A stretch of 64,000 nt of DNA. Source: an uncultured Duncaniella sp. Lineage in GTDB: Bacteria; Bacteroidota; Bacteroidia; Bacteroidales; Muribaculaceae. Under the pieces are notes generated by a model. That model did no database searches. It was given only the letters and a program-made list of their open reading frames with translations, and was not told where the DNA came from. The position numbers were made by a program, and so were the translations under genes. Where the stretch lies: the NCBI GenBank assembly GCA_958352885.1, contig CATWQI010000003.1:124001-188000 (forward strand). Direction: 5' to 3'. Positions 53,401 through 62,887 of the stretch are shown one piece after another (the first letter of the stretch is position 1; each line of letters starts with the position of its first letter).

Positions 53401-56400
53401 ATGAGTAAAGAAAAAAAATTCTTGACCTGTGATGGTAACCAGGCCGCTGCCCACGTGAGCTATATGTTCTCAGAGGTTGCCGCTATTTATCCCATCACTC
53501 CCTCGTCAACTATGGCAGAATACGTGGACGAATGGGCTGCCGCCGGTCGCAAAAACATCTTTGGCGAAACCGTGCTGGTACAGGAAATGCAGTCAGAAGG
53601 CGGTGCCGCCGGTGCTGTGCATGGCTCGCTCCAGGCAGGTGCGCTGACCACTACTTACACTGCTTCGCAGGGTCTGCTCCTGATGATTCCCAACATGTAC
53701 AAAATCGCCGGAGAGCTACTCCCCTGCGTTTTCCATGTTTCCGCCCGTACTCTGGCATCGCATGCACTCTCAATCTTCGGTGACCACCAGGATGTGATGT
53801 CATGCCGTCAGACAGGTTTCGCAATGCTTGCCGAGGGATCGGTACAGGAGGTTATGGACCTCGCCGGTGTGGCTCATCTTGCTACCATCAAGAGCCGTGT
53901 GCCTTTCATCAACTTCTTCGACGGTTTCCGTACATCACACGAAATCCAGAAGATCGAGGCTATGGACCAGGATGACCTCGCTCCCCTGGTTGACCAGCAG
54001 GCTCTCGCCGAGTTCCGCTCACGCGCATTGAATCCCGCCAACCCCGTTGCACGAGGCATGGCTGAGAACGGCGACGTTTTCTTCCAGCACCGTGAATCAT
54101 GCAACGAATACTATAACCGTGTTCCCGAAATCGTAGAGGAATACATGAAGGAAATCACCCGTATCACCGGTCGTGAATACGGTCTGTTCAACTACTACGG
54201 CCACCCCGAGGCTGACCGCGTGATTATCGCCATGGGTTCTGCTACACAGGCTGCCCAGGAGGCTATCGACCATCTCGTAGCTAACGGTGAGAAGGTTGGT
54301 CTCGTTGCTGTACACCTCTATCGTCCCTTCTCTGCAAAGCACTTCCTCGCAGCAGTTCCCAAGACTGCAAAGCGTATCGCAGTGCTTGACCGCACCAAGG
54401 AACCCGGCGCAAACGGCGAGCCCCTATACCTCGATGTTAAGGACTGCTTCTACGGTCAGGCTGACGCTCCCGTAATCGTTGGTGGCCGCTACGGTCTCGC
54501 ATCCAAGGATGTGACTCCCGCACAGATTCTCTCTGTATTCGAGAATCTCGCTCTTCCCGAGCCTAAGAACCACTTCACCGTAGGTATCGTTGACGACGTT
54601 ACCTTCACTTCGCTTCCCCTCAAGGAGGAAATCGCACTCGGTGGCGCAAGCACATTCGAGGCTAAGTTCTTCGGTCTCGGTGCCGACGGTACTGTGGGTG
54701 CCAACAAGAACTCTGTGAAGATTATCGGTGACAATACCAACAAGTACTGCCAGGCTTACTTCGCATACGACTCAAAGAAGTCAGGCGGTTTCACTTGCTC
54801 TCATCTCCGCTTCGGTGACGACCCCATCCGTTCCACTTATCTGGTGACCACTCCTAACTTCGTGGCTTGCCACGTACAGGCTTACCTTCACATGTATGAT
54901 GTGACCCGCGGTCTGCGCAAGGGTGGTTCATTCCTTCTCAACACCATCTGGGAAGGTGAGGAACTCGCCAAGAATCTTCCTAACAAGATTAAGAAGTACT
55001 TCGCTGACAACGATATCACCGTTTACTATATCAACGCTACCAAGATAGCTCAGGAAATCGGTCTCGGCAACCGTACCAACACCATTCTCCAGAGCGCATT
55101 CTTCCGCATCACCGAGGTTATTCCCGTTGACCTTGCAGTAGAGCAGATGAAGAAATTCATCGTTAAGTCCTACGGCAAGAAGGGTCAGGATGTGGTTGAC
55201 AAGAACTATGCGGCTGTTGACCGTGGCGGCGAATACAAGCAGCTCCCCGTTGACAAGGCTTGGAGCAACCTTGAGGTTGAAGCTCCCGCTGCCAACAACG
55301 ACCCCGCTTTCATCAATGACATCGTTCGTCCTATCAATGCTCAGGATGGCGACCTTCTCAAGGTCAGCGCATTCAAGGGTCGCGAGGACGGTACATGGGA
55401 GCAGGGCACTGCCGCTTACGAAAAGCGCGGTGTGGCTGCCTTCGTACCCGAATGGCTTGAAGAGAACTGTATCCAGTGTAACAAGTGTGCATATGTCTGC
55501 CCTCACGCTGCAATCCGTCCGTTCGTGCTTGACGCCAAGGAGATGGAAGCTGCCCCCGCAGGCACAAAGGCTATCCCCGCTATCGGCAAGATGTTCGCAG
55601 GCATGCAGTTTATCCAGTCAGTTGACGTGCTCGACTGTCTCGGTTGCGGCAACTGTGTGGCTGTATGTCCCGGCAAGAAGGGCGTGAAGGCTCTCGAAAT
55701 GAAGCCTCTCGAAACTCAGCTCGACGTGCAGAAGGAATGGGATTACTGCGTTAAGGAAGTCGCTTCCAAGCAGAATCTCGTTGACGTTACCAGCAATGTC
55801 AAGAACTCTCAGTTCGCTACTCCGCTCTTTGAGTTCTCAGGCGCTTGCTCAGGTTGCGGTGAGACTCCTTATGTCAAACTCATCTCACAGCTCTACGGTG
55901 ACCACGAAATCACTGCTAACGCTACCGGATGTTCGTCAATCTACTCAGGCTCTGTGCCTTCGACTCCCTATACCCGCAACGAGAAGGGTCAGGGTCCCGC
56001 TTGGGCAAACTCGCTCTTCGAGGACTTCGCTGAGTTCGGTCTCGGTATGACTCTCGCTCATGAGAAACTTCAGTCACGTATCGCAGGTCTGATGGAAGAT
56101 GCTACCAAGTGCGATAAGTGCTGTGGTGAAATCAAGGAACTCGCTGCCAAGTGGCTCGAAAACCGCAACGATTTCGCTGTGACCAGCGAAGTGGCTGAGA
56201 AGATTATTCCTCTCTGCGAGGCTTGCGGCTGCGATATCTGCAAGGGTATCATTGCCAACAAGGAGCACATCGCTAAGCGCAGCCAGTGGATTATCGCCGG
56301 TGACGGTGCCGCATACGACATAGGCTTCGGCGGTCTCGACCACGTGCTTGCTTCAGGCAAGAACGTTAACGTGCTCGTTCTCGACACCGAGGTTTACTCC

Positions 56401-56961
56401 AACACCGGTGGTCAGGCATCTAAGGCTACTCCTATCGGCGCTATTGCTAAGTTTGCCGCTTCAGGCAAGCGTGTCCGCAAGAAGGATCTCGGTCTGATTG
56501 CTTCGACTTACGGTTATGTATACGTGGCTCAGGTGGCTATGGGCGCTGACAATGCACAGACTCTCAAAGCTATCCGCGAGGCTGAGGCTTACGACGGTCC
56601 GTCACTCGTAATCGCTTACTCACCCTGTATCAACCACGGTATCCGTACCGGTATGGGCCATGCACAGGAAGAGCAGCAGAAAGCGGTTGAGTGTGGCTAC
56701 TGGCACCTCTGGCGTTACAATCCCGCACTCGAGGAAGAGGGCAAGAATCCGTTCTCGCTTGACTCCAAGGAGCCGCAGTGGGATAAGTTCGAGGACTTCC
56801 TCAAGGGTGAGGTTCGTTACGCATCAGTAATGAAACAGTATCCCGCAGAGGCAGCTGAGCTCTTCGCAGCCGCTAAGGCTAACGCTCAGTGGCGCTACAA
56901 CAACTACCGCCGTCTGTCACAGCAGCAGTGGGGTGTTGAGCCTAAGCCCGTTGTTGAGTAA
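53401..56961 (+). CDS. nifJ: Pyruvate:ferredoxin (flavodoxin) oxidoreductase
   Basis: 1186-residue single-chain enzyme oxidising pyruvate with CoA to acetyl-CoA, CO2 and reduced ferredoxin. Domains in order: the alpha-like N-terminal domain (YPITPSSTMAEYVDEWAA), the gamma domain from about 430, two 4Fe-4S ferredoxin motifs CIQCNKCAYVCP near 690 and CLGCGNCVAVCP near 745, further cluster cysteines (CSGCGE near 815), and the TPP domain with GDGAAYDIGFGGLDH near 970 and DTEVYSNTGGQ. Codon bias is strong. It has its own promoter and two terminator hairpins. Confidence 0.98.
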   Translation: MSKEKKFLTCDGNQAAAHVSYMFSEVAAIYPITPSSTMAEYVDEWAAAGRKNIFGETVLVQEMQSEGGAAGAVHGSLQAGALTTTYTASQGLLLMIPNMYKIAGELLPCVFHVSARTLASHALSIFGDHQDVMSCRQTGFAMLAEGSVQEVMDLAGVAHLATIKSRVPFINFFDGFRTSHEIQKIEAMDQDDLAPLVDQQALAEFRSRALNPANPVARGMAENGDVFFQHRESCNEYYNRVPEIVEEYMKEITRITGREYGLFNYYGHPEADRVIIAMGSATQAAQEAIDHLVANGEKVGLVAVHLYRPFSAKHFLAAVPKTAKRIAVLDRTKEPGANGEPLYLDVKDCFYGQADAPVIVGGRYGLASKDVTPAQILSVFENLALPEPKNHFTVGIVDDVTFTSLPLKEEIALGGASTFEAKFFGLGADGTVGANKNSVKIIGDNTNKYCQAYFAYDSKKSGGFTCSHLRFGDDPIRSTYLVTTPNFVACHVQAYLHMYDVTRGLRKGGSFLLNTIWEGEELAKNLPNKIKKYFADNDITVYYINATKIAQEIGLGNRTNTILQSAFFRITEVIPVDLAVEQMKKFIVKSYGKKGQDVVDKNYAAVDRGGEYKQLPVDKAWSNLEVEAPAANNDPAFINDIVRPINAQDGDLLKVSAFKGREDGTWEQGTAAYEKRGVAAFVPEWLEENCIQCNKCAYVCPHAAIRPFVLDAKEMEAAPAGTKAIPAIGKMFAGMQFIQSVDVLDCLGCGNCVAVCPGKKGVKALEMKPLETQLDVQKEWDYCVKEVASKQNLVDVTSNVKNSQFATPLFEFSGACSGCGETPYVKLISQLYGDHEITANATGCSSIYSGSVPSTPYTRNEKGQGPAWANSLFEDFAEFGLGMTLAHEKLQSRIAGLMEDATKCDKCCGEIKELAAKWLENRNDFAVTSEVAEKIIPLCEACGCDICKGIIANKEHIAKRSQWIIAGDGAAYDIGFGGLDHVLASGKNVNVLVLDTEVYSNTGGQASKATPIGAIAKFAASGKRVRKKDLGLIASTYGYVYVAQVAMGADNAQTLKAIREAEAYDGPSLVIAYSPCINHGIRTGMGHAQEEQQKAVECGYWHLWRYNPALEEEGKNPFSLDSKEPQWDKFEDFLKGEVRYASVMKQYPAEAAELFAAAKANAQWRYNNYRRLSQQQWGVEPKPVVE

Positions 56962-56981
56962 TACTCTCGTCTGAATTCATA

Positions 56982-57051
56982 GTGAAGAGCCAGCGAGGCT
57001 CTTCACTTCAGATACTACGAGAGCCGGACACAATTGTCCGGCTCTTTTTTT
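56982..57051 (+). terminator. Double-hairpin terminator of por
   Basis: First hairpin GTGAAGAGCC/GGCTCTTCAC (56982-57006), then the perfect 10-bp stem GAGCCGGACA/TGTCCGGCTC (57021-57044) followed by seven T (57045-57051). The second is a textbook intrinsic terminator. Confidence 0.92.
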
Positions 57052-57163
57052 GCGCCGGTCGAAAATGCCCGACCCTTTAAAATCTTTAGGATTCTCGGGA
57101 TCTTAATTCTGTTGACCTATAAAGAAATGTGGTAAGATATTGTTTTAACTTATTTTAACAATC

Positions 57164-57198
57164 GGGGGGGGTAATTTTGATAATTTTATATACATTTG
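57164..57198 (+). promoter_or_regulatory. G8 tract and -7 boxes in the promoter region of an outer-membrane protein gene
   Basis: Eight G (57164-57171) directly precede TAATTTTG (57172-57179), which is followed by TACATTTG (57191-57198), both TANNTTTG matches. Depending on which box is used, the G run lies in the -33 position or in the spacer. No TTTG -33 element is visible at 19-20 nt. Length changes in this tract could alter transcription of the gene at 57244. Confidence 0.55.
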
Positions 57199-57243
57199 CG
57201 GAATAAACCAATAATATTTATTCACGTTAAAAACACAGTATTC

Positions 57244-57897
57244 ATGAAGAAAGTAGTATTAGTAGCGTTTGCAATGATGATAGCGCTTAGTGGATTCGCC
57301 CAGGTTATGCTTTGGGATTCGGAAGTCCCTGAAAAGAGAGTGACATGGGGTGTAAGAGGTGGTCTCAATGTTTCCAACATCCATGTGAGTGTCGACAAGC
57401 TTGGAGTAAGCCTTGACAGCAAGGTCGGTTATCGTTTCGGCGTGTCGGCTGACATATCTATTGTAAATAGCTTTGCAATCAGTACAGGTCTGTATTATTC
57501 AGCCAAGGGTGCCAAGTCGGATGGTGGCTTCGTTGATGATGAAGGGGATTTTGTTGACGCAAAAGTCACTTTTTCACCGGCATATATTGAATTGCCGATA
57601 TATGCGTCATATCGTCTTAATTTTGCCGAGGCATCACAGCTCCAGATTAATTTCGGACCATATCTCGCTTACGGCGTGAACGGAAAAGCAAAGATGGGGG
57701 ACGAGAAGGTTGATGTGTTTGGCGATGATGGTTTGCGCCGCTTCGATGCCGGTCTGGGCGTAGGTGCAGGATACACATATCAGCACTTCTATGTGGGATT
57801 TGACTATCAGTTCGGTTTGGCAAATATTGCTGATACCGGCGGTTTTGGCAAAATTACAAACCGCAATTTCAACATCTCTGTCGGCTATAATTTCTAA
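57244..57897 (+). CDS. Outer-membrane beta-barrel protein (PorT/OmpA-like barrel)
   Basis: 217 residues with a signal peptide (VVLVAFAMMIALSGFAQ) and about eight amphipathic strands: TWGVRGGLNVSNIHV, FGVSADISIVNSFAISTGLYYSAKG, AYIELPIYASYRL, and a final HFYVGFDYQFGLAN...SVGYNF ending in Phe, the outer-membrane sorting signal. This is the small barrel common in Bacteroidetes (PF13568 type). The start at 57244 is used since it begins the signal peptide. Confidence 0.88.
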   Translation: MKKVVLVAFAMMIALSGFAQVMLWDSEVPEKRVTWGVRGGLNVSNIHVSVDKLGVSLDSKVGYRFGVSADISIVNSFAISTGLYYSAKGAKSDGGFVDDEGDFVDAKVTFSPAYIELPIYASYRLNFAEASQLQINFGPYLAYGVNGKAKMGDEKVDVFGDDGLRRFDAGLGVGAGYTYQHFYVGFDYQFGLANIADTGGFGKITNRNFNISVGYNF

Positions 57898-57923
57898 AAA
57901 TATCTGATTAAAAAGTAATCGAG

Positions 57924-57955
57924 CCGGGGTATGCGTATTGCATACTCCGGTTTTT
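57924..57955 (+). terminator. Intrinsic terminator after the beta-barrel gene
   Basis: An 11-bp stem (one G-T) between 57924-57934 and 57940-57950 with a 5-nt loop, followed by five T. Confidence 0.85.
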
Positions 57956-58041
57956 GCTGTTGCGATTGTTATTTTGACAGGCATTTCGTAACTTTGTCAC
58001 CGTGCGGACGTGTAACAGGGCTGCACGGCAAACATATATAT

Positions 58042-59457
58042 ATGACTGTATCGGAATTTGCGGGATTGGTGAAGGGGAAACTCCCTTACGAGCCTAATGG
58101 GCAGCAGGAGCAGCTCATAGGGGCGTTGGCGCGTTTCTGTTCGTCTGCCACTCCGAGTGATTCGGTATTCATAGTCAACGGTTACGCCGGTACGGGTAAG
58201 ACATCGCTGACCGGCGCACTGGTCAAGGCATTGGAGGAGGTAGGGCGCAAGGTGGTGTTGCTCGCTCCTACGGGTAGGGCTGCGAAAGTATTCAGTGCTC
58301 ATGCCGGACATCCTGCAAGCACCATTCACAGGCGCATATATCGTGGTCCGAGCGGTGATTTGACCGGCGGATGCACTATGATGCAGCGTAACAATCTTGA
58401 GAATGCCGTGTTTATCGTCGATGAGGCATCGATGATAGGTGACAATGAGGCTGCCGACCGCATGGAAGCGGGAAGTGGTCTGCTTGAGGACTTGCTTGAG
58501 TATGTTTTCACCGGTGATAACTGCCGGCTGATATTCCTTGGCGATGTGGCTCAGCTCCCTCCTGTCGGTAGCACAGAGAGTCCCGCAATGTATCCCAAAC
58601 GCTTCAAAGAACTTGGACTTCATGTGTCAAGAGCTGTGTTGACCGACACTGTTCGCCAGTCGAGAAAATCCGGAATCCTCCGGAACGCCACCTGGCTGCG
58701 TCGTGCCATGCTTATGGAGCCGTTGCCTGTGCCAAAGCTTATCACGGAGGGTTACAGCGATGTGCACAAGCTTACGGGTGACGATGTGATTGACACCATA
58801 GCGAGATGTTACAAGGAGGACGGTGCGGGAGAAACCACGATTATCACTCGTTCCAACCGCAGAGCCACAGCGTTCAATCTCGGCATCCGTTCTCAGATTC
58901 TCGAGAGCGAGGAGGAGCTCTGCAAGGGCGAAAGGCTTCTGATAGCCAAGAATAACTATATGTGGTCATCGAAGGTCAAGGAGCTTGATTTCATTGCCAA
59001 CGGTGACGTTGCGGTGGTAAAGGAGATTCACAGCTCGGAGATAAAGTATGATTTCCGGTTTGCCAATGTCACGCTTCATCTGCCTGACCGGGAAGTGGAT
59101 GTGGAATGCAAGATATTCCTTGACACGCTGACTGACGAAAATGCCTCGCTGTCGCGAGATAGTATGCAGCGGCTGGCGGAGGCATGCATGATGGATGCCG
59201 ATGTGTATGCTCCGGAGGTGCCTTACGAGACACGGTTGCGCAAACTGCGCAATGACCCGTACTTCAATGCGCTTCAGGTGAAGTATGCCTACGCTGTGAC
59301 CTGTCACAAGGCGCAGGGAGCTCAGTGGCGTAACGTGATAATAGATTTGGGAGGGATTCCGCCGGAGTCGCAGGGCCTTGATTTCTACCGCTGGCTATAT
59401 ACCGCAACATCGCGTGCCACTAAGAATCTTTATTATCTTAATCCACCGGAGGACTGA
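58042..59457 (+). CDS. RecD/Pif1-like superfamily 1B helicase
   Basis: 471 residues with Walker A NGYAGTGKTS near residue 48, APTGRAAKVFS, Walker B FIVDEASMIG near 125, GDVAQLPPVGS, and the C-terminal motifs TCHKAQGAQW and YTATSRATK. This is the AAA_30/UvrD_C_2 type, the short form common in Bacteroidetes as a stand-alone 5'-3' helicase. The start at 58042 (MTVSEFAGLV) gives the expected length. It is the only gene of its transcript. Confidence 0.92.
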   Translation: MTVSEFAGLVKGKLPYEPNGQQEQLIGALARFCSSATPSDSVFIVNGYAGTGKTSLTGALVKALEEVGRKVVLLAPTGRAAKVFSAHAGHPASTIHRRIYRGPSGDLTGGCTMMQRNNLENAVFIVDEASMIGDNEAADRMEAGSGLLEDLLEYVFTGDNCRLIFLGDVAQLPPVGSTESPAMYPKRFKELGLHVSRAVLTDTVRQSRKSGILRNATWLRRAMLMEPLPVPKLITEGYSDVHKLTGDDVIDTIARCYKEDGAGETTIITRSNRRATAFNLGIRSQILESEEELCKGERLLIAKNNYMWSSKVKELDFIANGDVAVVKEIHSSEIKYDFRFANVTLHLPDREVDVECKIFLDTLTDENASLSRDSMQRLAEACMMDADVYAPEVPYETRLRKLRNDPYFNALQVKYAYAVTCHKAQGAQWRNVIIDLGGIPPESQGLDFYRWLYTATSRATKNLYYLNPPED

Positions 59458-59595
59458 GAGCCTAAGCTTTTGACCTTATACTTCTTGCATAAGGCTATGA
59501 TTTAGTCGATGTTCAGCTCGATGGGTTGAAATATTAACAAACGCAAATATAGTTACAGTTTGCGCTAAAAGCAATATTGTTTAGAAAAATTTGTG

Positions 59596-59603
59596 TAACT
59601 TTG
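59596..59603 (+). promoter_or_regulatory. Candidate -7 box of the pseudokinase operon (TAACTTTG)
   Basis: A TANNTTTG match about 46 nt before the start at 59649; a -33 TTTG at correct spacing is not exact. Confidence 0.4.
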
Positions 59604-59648
59604 TCCTTGTCTAACTATCAGTGTCATATATTTATCAATCAAGCAGCA

Positions 59649-60431
59649 ATGGATAATCCGTCATCCATCACTCCGTCGGGCGCGACGCCCAAGTGGACAG
59701 AGATAGAGCATCTTCCTGAATGGGACGAGGAGTTTTACCACGTCTATACCGCTAAGAAGTATGGCAAATGGCTCATGCTTAAGACTCTGCGCCCTGAACT
59801 GAAAGGGCAGAAAGAGTACGAGGATATGATAGAGAAGGAGTTTGAGGTGCGCTATAATCTCGCTCATCCCCACATCATCATGATTAACGACTTCGAGGAG
59901 GTGTCTGGGCTGGGCATGTGCATCATCACGGATGACGTTTACGGTGATTCGCTAGCTAAGTTAATCAAGGAAAAGAAAGTCACCGACGAGCATATCAACA
60001 AGTTGCGTCATCAGCTTGTGGATGCTCTCGATTATATCCAGACAAATCATCTGGAGCATCATCCGGTGTCTACTTCACGTATCATTTTCACTGAGAATAT
60101 AGGAAATCTTAAGCTTATAGATGTGGGGTTTGATCAGAAGACCCATATCACTCCGGCTGATGCGAGCGAGGACATCTATAATTACGGCAAGGTGCTGACC
60201 GAGGCGCTTGATGCCGTGGATACCCCTTACCCCGCTCTCCGTAAGGTGGCTGAGAAATGCATCAATCCTGACCCGGCGAAGCGATACAAGGATATAGCGG
60301 CATTGAAGCTGGCGCTTGCCGAGAGGCAGTCAAACCGGCTTTACCTGCTGGTGATTGCATTCCTTGTGTTGATGATTTGTATACTGCTGTGGCTCAATTC
60401 TCCGTACCGGCCGTTGCCAATCGGCGATTGA
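59649..60431 (+). CDS. Membrane-anchored pseudokinase
   Basis: 260 residues: a small protein-kinase fold (about 17-235) and a C-terminal membrane span (LYLLVIAFLVLMICILLWL, about 231-250). The VAIK-type Lys is Lys45 (LMLKTL) and helix-C Glu near 64. The catalytic loop, normally HRD-LKPEN, reads HHP-VSTSR at 137-144, so the base Asp and the metal-binding Asn are gone. DFG is DVG (158-160). No Gly-rich loop is apparent. It is probably a scaffold or sensor rather than an active kinase. The next genes lie 67 and 9 nt further on, suggesting one operon. Confidence 0.8.
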   Translation: MDNPSSITPSGATPKWTEIEHLPEWDEEFYHVYTAKKYGKWLMLKTLRPELKGQKEYEDMIEKEFEVRYNLAHPHIIMINDFEEVSGLGMCIITDDVYGDSLAKLIKEKKVTDEHINKLRHQLVDALDYIQTNHLEHHPVSTSRIIFTENIGNLKLIDVGFDQKTHITPADASEDIYNYGKVLTEALDAVDTPYPALRKVAEKCINPDPAKRYKDIAALKLALAERQSNRLYLLVIAFLVLMICILLWLNSPYRPLPIGD

Positions 60432-60498
60432 CAGGTATGTGCATTCTGCACTGTGGGAGGGTGAATTTGAATTATCTAAAATTATTGAACTGAAACTA

Positions 60499-61629
60499 AT
60501 GTCTGTAACAGTTAAAGCTATTCCTGCTACTAAAAAGGCTATAAATGAGTATGTCAAATTCGGAATTGACCTGTATGAGGGCAATGAGCAGTTTGTTCCG
60601 CCGTTGATATTTGACGATGTGCATACGCTTCTTCCCTCAATGAATCCGGCTTTTGATTACTGTTCGGCGCAATGTTTTATGGCTTACCGTGATGGAAAGC
60701 CTGCCGGACGCATCACAGCCATTATCAATGACCAGATTAACGAGAAGAGCGGCAAGAAGGAAGCCCGCTTCGGTTTCGTGGACTTCATTGACGATGCTGA
60801 AGTTGTCGACGCTCTGTTCAAGGCTGCCGAGGAGTGGGCTAAGGAGCGTGGAATGACAGAGATGATAGGTCCTATGGGATTCTCAGATATGGACAAGGAG
60901 GGGATGCTTGTAGAGGGCTTTGACGAGATGGGAACCATGGCAACCATCTATAACTATCCGTACTATCCGCGTCATGTCGAGCGTCTGGGCTACCGCAAGG
61001 ATACAGACTGGGTGGAGTACCGTATCACGATTCCTGACAAGGTGCCTGATAAGATGACACGTATAGCGGAAATAGTGATGAAGAAATATGACCTGAGGAT
61101 ACTGAAATATACCTCCGGCAAGAAGATTAAGAATGACTATGGCAGAGCGCTGTTTCAACTCATCAACGAGGCATATGCCGATCTGTATGGTTACTCGTCG
61201 CTCAGCGAGAGGCAGATAGAGTATTATATTGACATGTATCTGAGCATACTCCGGTTGGAGTATGTCAGCGTTGTTGTGGACAGGGAAGGCAAGCTTGTGG
61301 GTGTGGGTATCACGCTTCCGTCACTTGCAAAGGCGTTGCAGAAGTCCAAAGGGAAGCTTTTCCCGTTGGGATGGTGGCATATATTGCGCGCCATGAAGGG
61401 TTATAACGACGTGGTGGACCTGCTGCTCATAGCTGTTAAGCCTGAATACCAGTCCAAAGGTGTCAACTCGCTGTTTTTCTATGACCTGCTCAACCTGTAC
61501 ATAAAGAACGGCGTGAAATTTGCCGAGACAAATCTTGAGCTTGAGAGCAACAGTAGCGTGCAGTCGCAGTGGGAATATTTCGAGCGCCGCCTGCATCGCC
61601 GCCGCCGTGCGTTCAGAAAGAAACTGTAG
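60499..61629 (+). CDS. GNAT-like N-acetyltransferase family protein
   Basis: 376 residues. The N-terminal half PAGRITAIINDQINEK, then GPMGFSDMDKEGMLVEGFD and YNYPYYPRHVERLGYRKD, match the Bacteroidetes GNAT-fold family; the C-terminal half KPEYQSKGVNSLFFYDLL is the acetyl-CoA-binding-like segment. Acyl acceptor is unknown. The start at 60499 (MSVTVKAIPA) is chosen for the longest conserved block. It lies 67 nt after the pseudokinase gene and 9 nt before the glycosyltransferase gene. Confidence 0.78.
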   Translation: MSVTVKAIPATKKAINEYVKFGIDLYEGNEQFVPPLIFDDVHTLLPSMNPAFDYCSAQCFMAYRDGKPAGRITAIINDQINEKSGKKEARFGFVDFIDDAEVVDALFKAAEEWAKERGMTEMIGPMGFSDMDKEGMLVEGFDEMGTMATIYNYPYYPRHVERLGYRKDTDWVEYRITIPDKVPDKMTRIAEIVMKKYDLRILKYTSGKKIKNDYGRALFQLINEAYADLYGYSSLSERQIEYYIDMYLSILRLEYVSVVVDREGKLVGVGITLPSLAKALQKSKGKLFPLGWWHILRAMKGYNDVVDLLLIAVKPEYQSKGVNSLFFYDLLNLYIKNGVKFAETNLELESNSSVQSQWEYFERRLHRRRRAFRKKL

Positions 61630-61638
61630 TCAGGATGT

Positions 61639-62778
61639 ATGGAGGGGGACAGGCTGAGGATTCTGTTGGTTGGCGATGCCAGTAATTGCCACAATGCCCT
61701 TGCGGCAGGATTACGCAAGCTTGGTCATGAAGTGACGGTGGCGTCGGACGGAACCCGGTGGATGGATACCGGACGTGACATAGACTTGCGCCGCCGGTGG
61801 GACAATAAGCTCGGAGGACTTGAACTGTGGCTTAGGGCGCTAAGATTGCGTGACCGTATGTCGGGCTATGACGTGGTGTCAATCGCTACACAGGGATTCA
61901 TAGACTTGCGTCCGGTGAGGCAGAGGAAACTGTACGACTATCTGCGACGGATGAACCGAAGCATCTTCTATACCTCGCTCGGCACCGATTCAAATTATGT
62001 GGAGCAGGCTCTTGACCCGGATTGCGGATTGAGATATACCGAGTACAAATGGAGAGGGGAGCCCACGCCTTTTTTGCGGGAGTCGCGGCATCTTGCCGAC
62101 GCATGGCTTTCGGAACCGTTAAAAGGGTTCTGTGACTACATATATGATACTGTTGACGGTGCCGTGTCGGTACTATATGAATATGATGTGGCGTTGAGGC
62201 GCAGGCTGGCATCTGACAGAGTTGCTTACGGTGGGATTCCTGTCGATGTGGATTCGCTTGAACCTGTCGTGTTGCCTGACAATATAGATTGCGTGCGCTT
62301 CTTTCTCGGACGGCATAAAGGACGATTGCTGGAAAAGGGTGGGGAGATTATGGAGGCGGCTGTACGCGAGGTCGTGAGCCGTTATCCTGGCAGATGTGAG
62401 GCGGTAGTGGTCGAGAACCGTCCGTATTCGGAATACATATGTATGCTGAGGTCGGCTCATGTGGTGCTTGACCAGCTTTATAGTTATACCCCTGCCACTA
62501 ATGCTCTGCTGGCTATGGCATATGGTCTTGTCGTCGTGTCGGGCGGGGAGGAGGAGTACTATGATTTTATAGGAGAGCATGATTGCCGTCCCGTCATCAA
62601 CGGTCTGCCCGATTATGATTCGCTTGTGTCGGTGTTGGAGGGTCTTGTGCTGAATCCTGCCGAGATAGCGAGGCTGGGAAGGATGGGGCGTGACTTCGTG
62701 AAGAGGCACAATGACGATACGGTGGTGGCACGGCGTTTTGTGGATTTCTGGAAGAAGAGGCTCGAAGAACGGGGATAA
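61639..62778 (+). CDS. GT-B fold glycosyltransferase (GT1/GT4-type)
   Basis: 379 residues. N-terminal RILLVGDASNCHNALAAGLRKLGHEV is a glycogen-phosphorylase-like GT-B start; the C-terminal half with VVLDQLYSYTPATNALLAMAYGLVVVSGGEEEYYDF and a GRMGRDFVKRHND tail resembles GT4. No membrane span is clear. It follows the GNAT gene by 9 nt. Acceptor unknown; perhaps cell-envelope glycan. Confidence 0.82.
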   Translation: MEGDRLRILLVGDASNCHNALAAGLRKLGHEVTVASDGTRWMDTGRDIDLRRRWDNKLGGLELWLRALRLRDRMSGYDVVSIATQGFIDLRPVRQRKLYDYLRRMNRSIFYTSLGTDSNYVEQALDPDCGLRYTEYKWRGEPTPFLRESRHLADAWLSEPLKGFCDYIYDTVDGAVSVLYEYDVALRRRLASDRVAYGGIPVDVDSLEPVVLPDNIDCVRFFLGRHKGRLLEKGGEIMEAAVREVVSRYPGRCEAVVVENRPYSEYICMLRSAHVVLDQLYSYTPATNALLAMAYGLVVVSGGEEEYYDFIGEHDCRPVINGLPDYDSLVSVLEGLVLNPAEIARLGRMGRDFVKRHNDDTVVARRFVDFWKKRLEERG

Positions 62779-62826
62779 ATGTTTTTCCGTTTAGACTCAA
62801 ATTTGCTTGAAATGCAACACTATAGT

Positions 62827-62857
62827 TTTGCTGTTGTGAAATTTATATCTATTTTTG
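62827..62857 (+). promoter_or_regulatory. Consensus promoter of the DUF4836 gene
   Basis: TTTG (62827-62830), 19-nt spacer and TATTTTTG (62850-62857), 30 nt before the ATG at 62888. Confidence 0.8.
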
Positions 62858-62887
62858 TAAGCATAAAAACCAATCAGCCGATTTACT

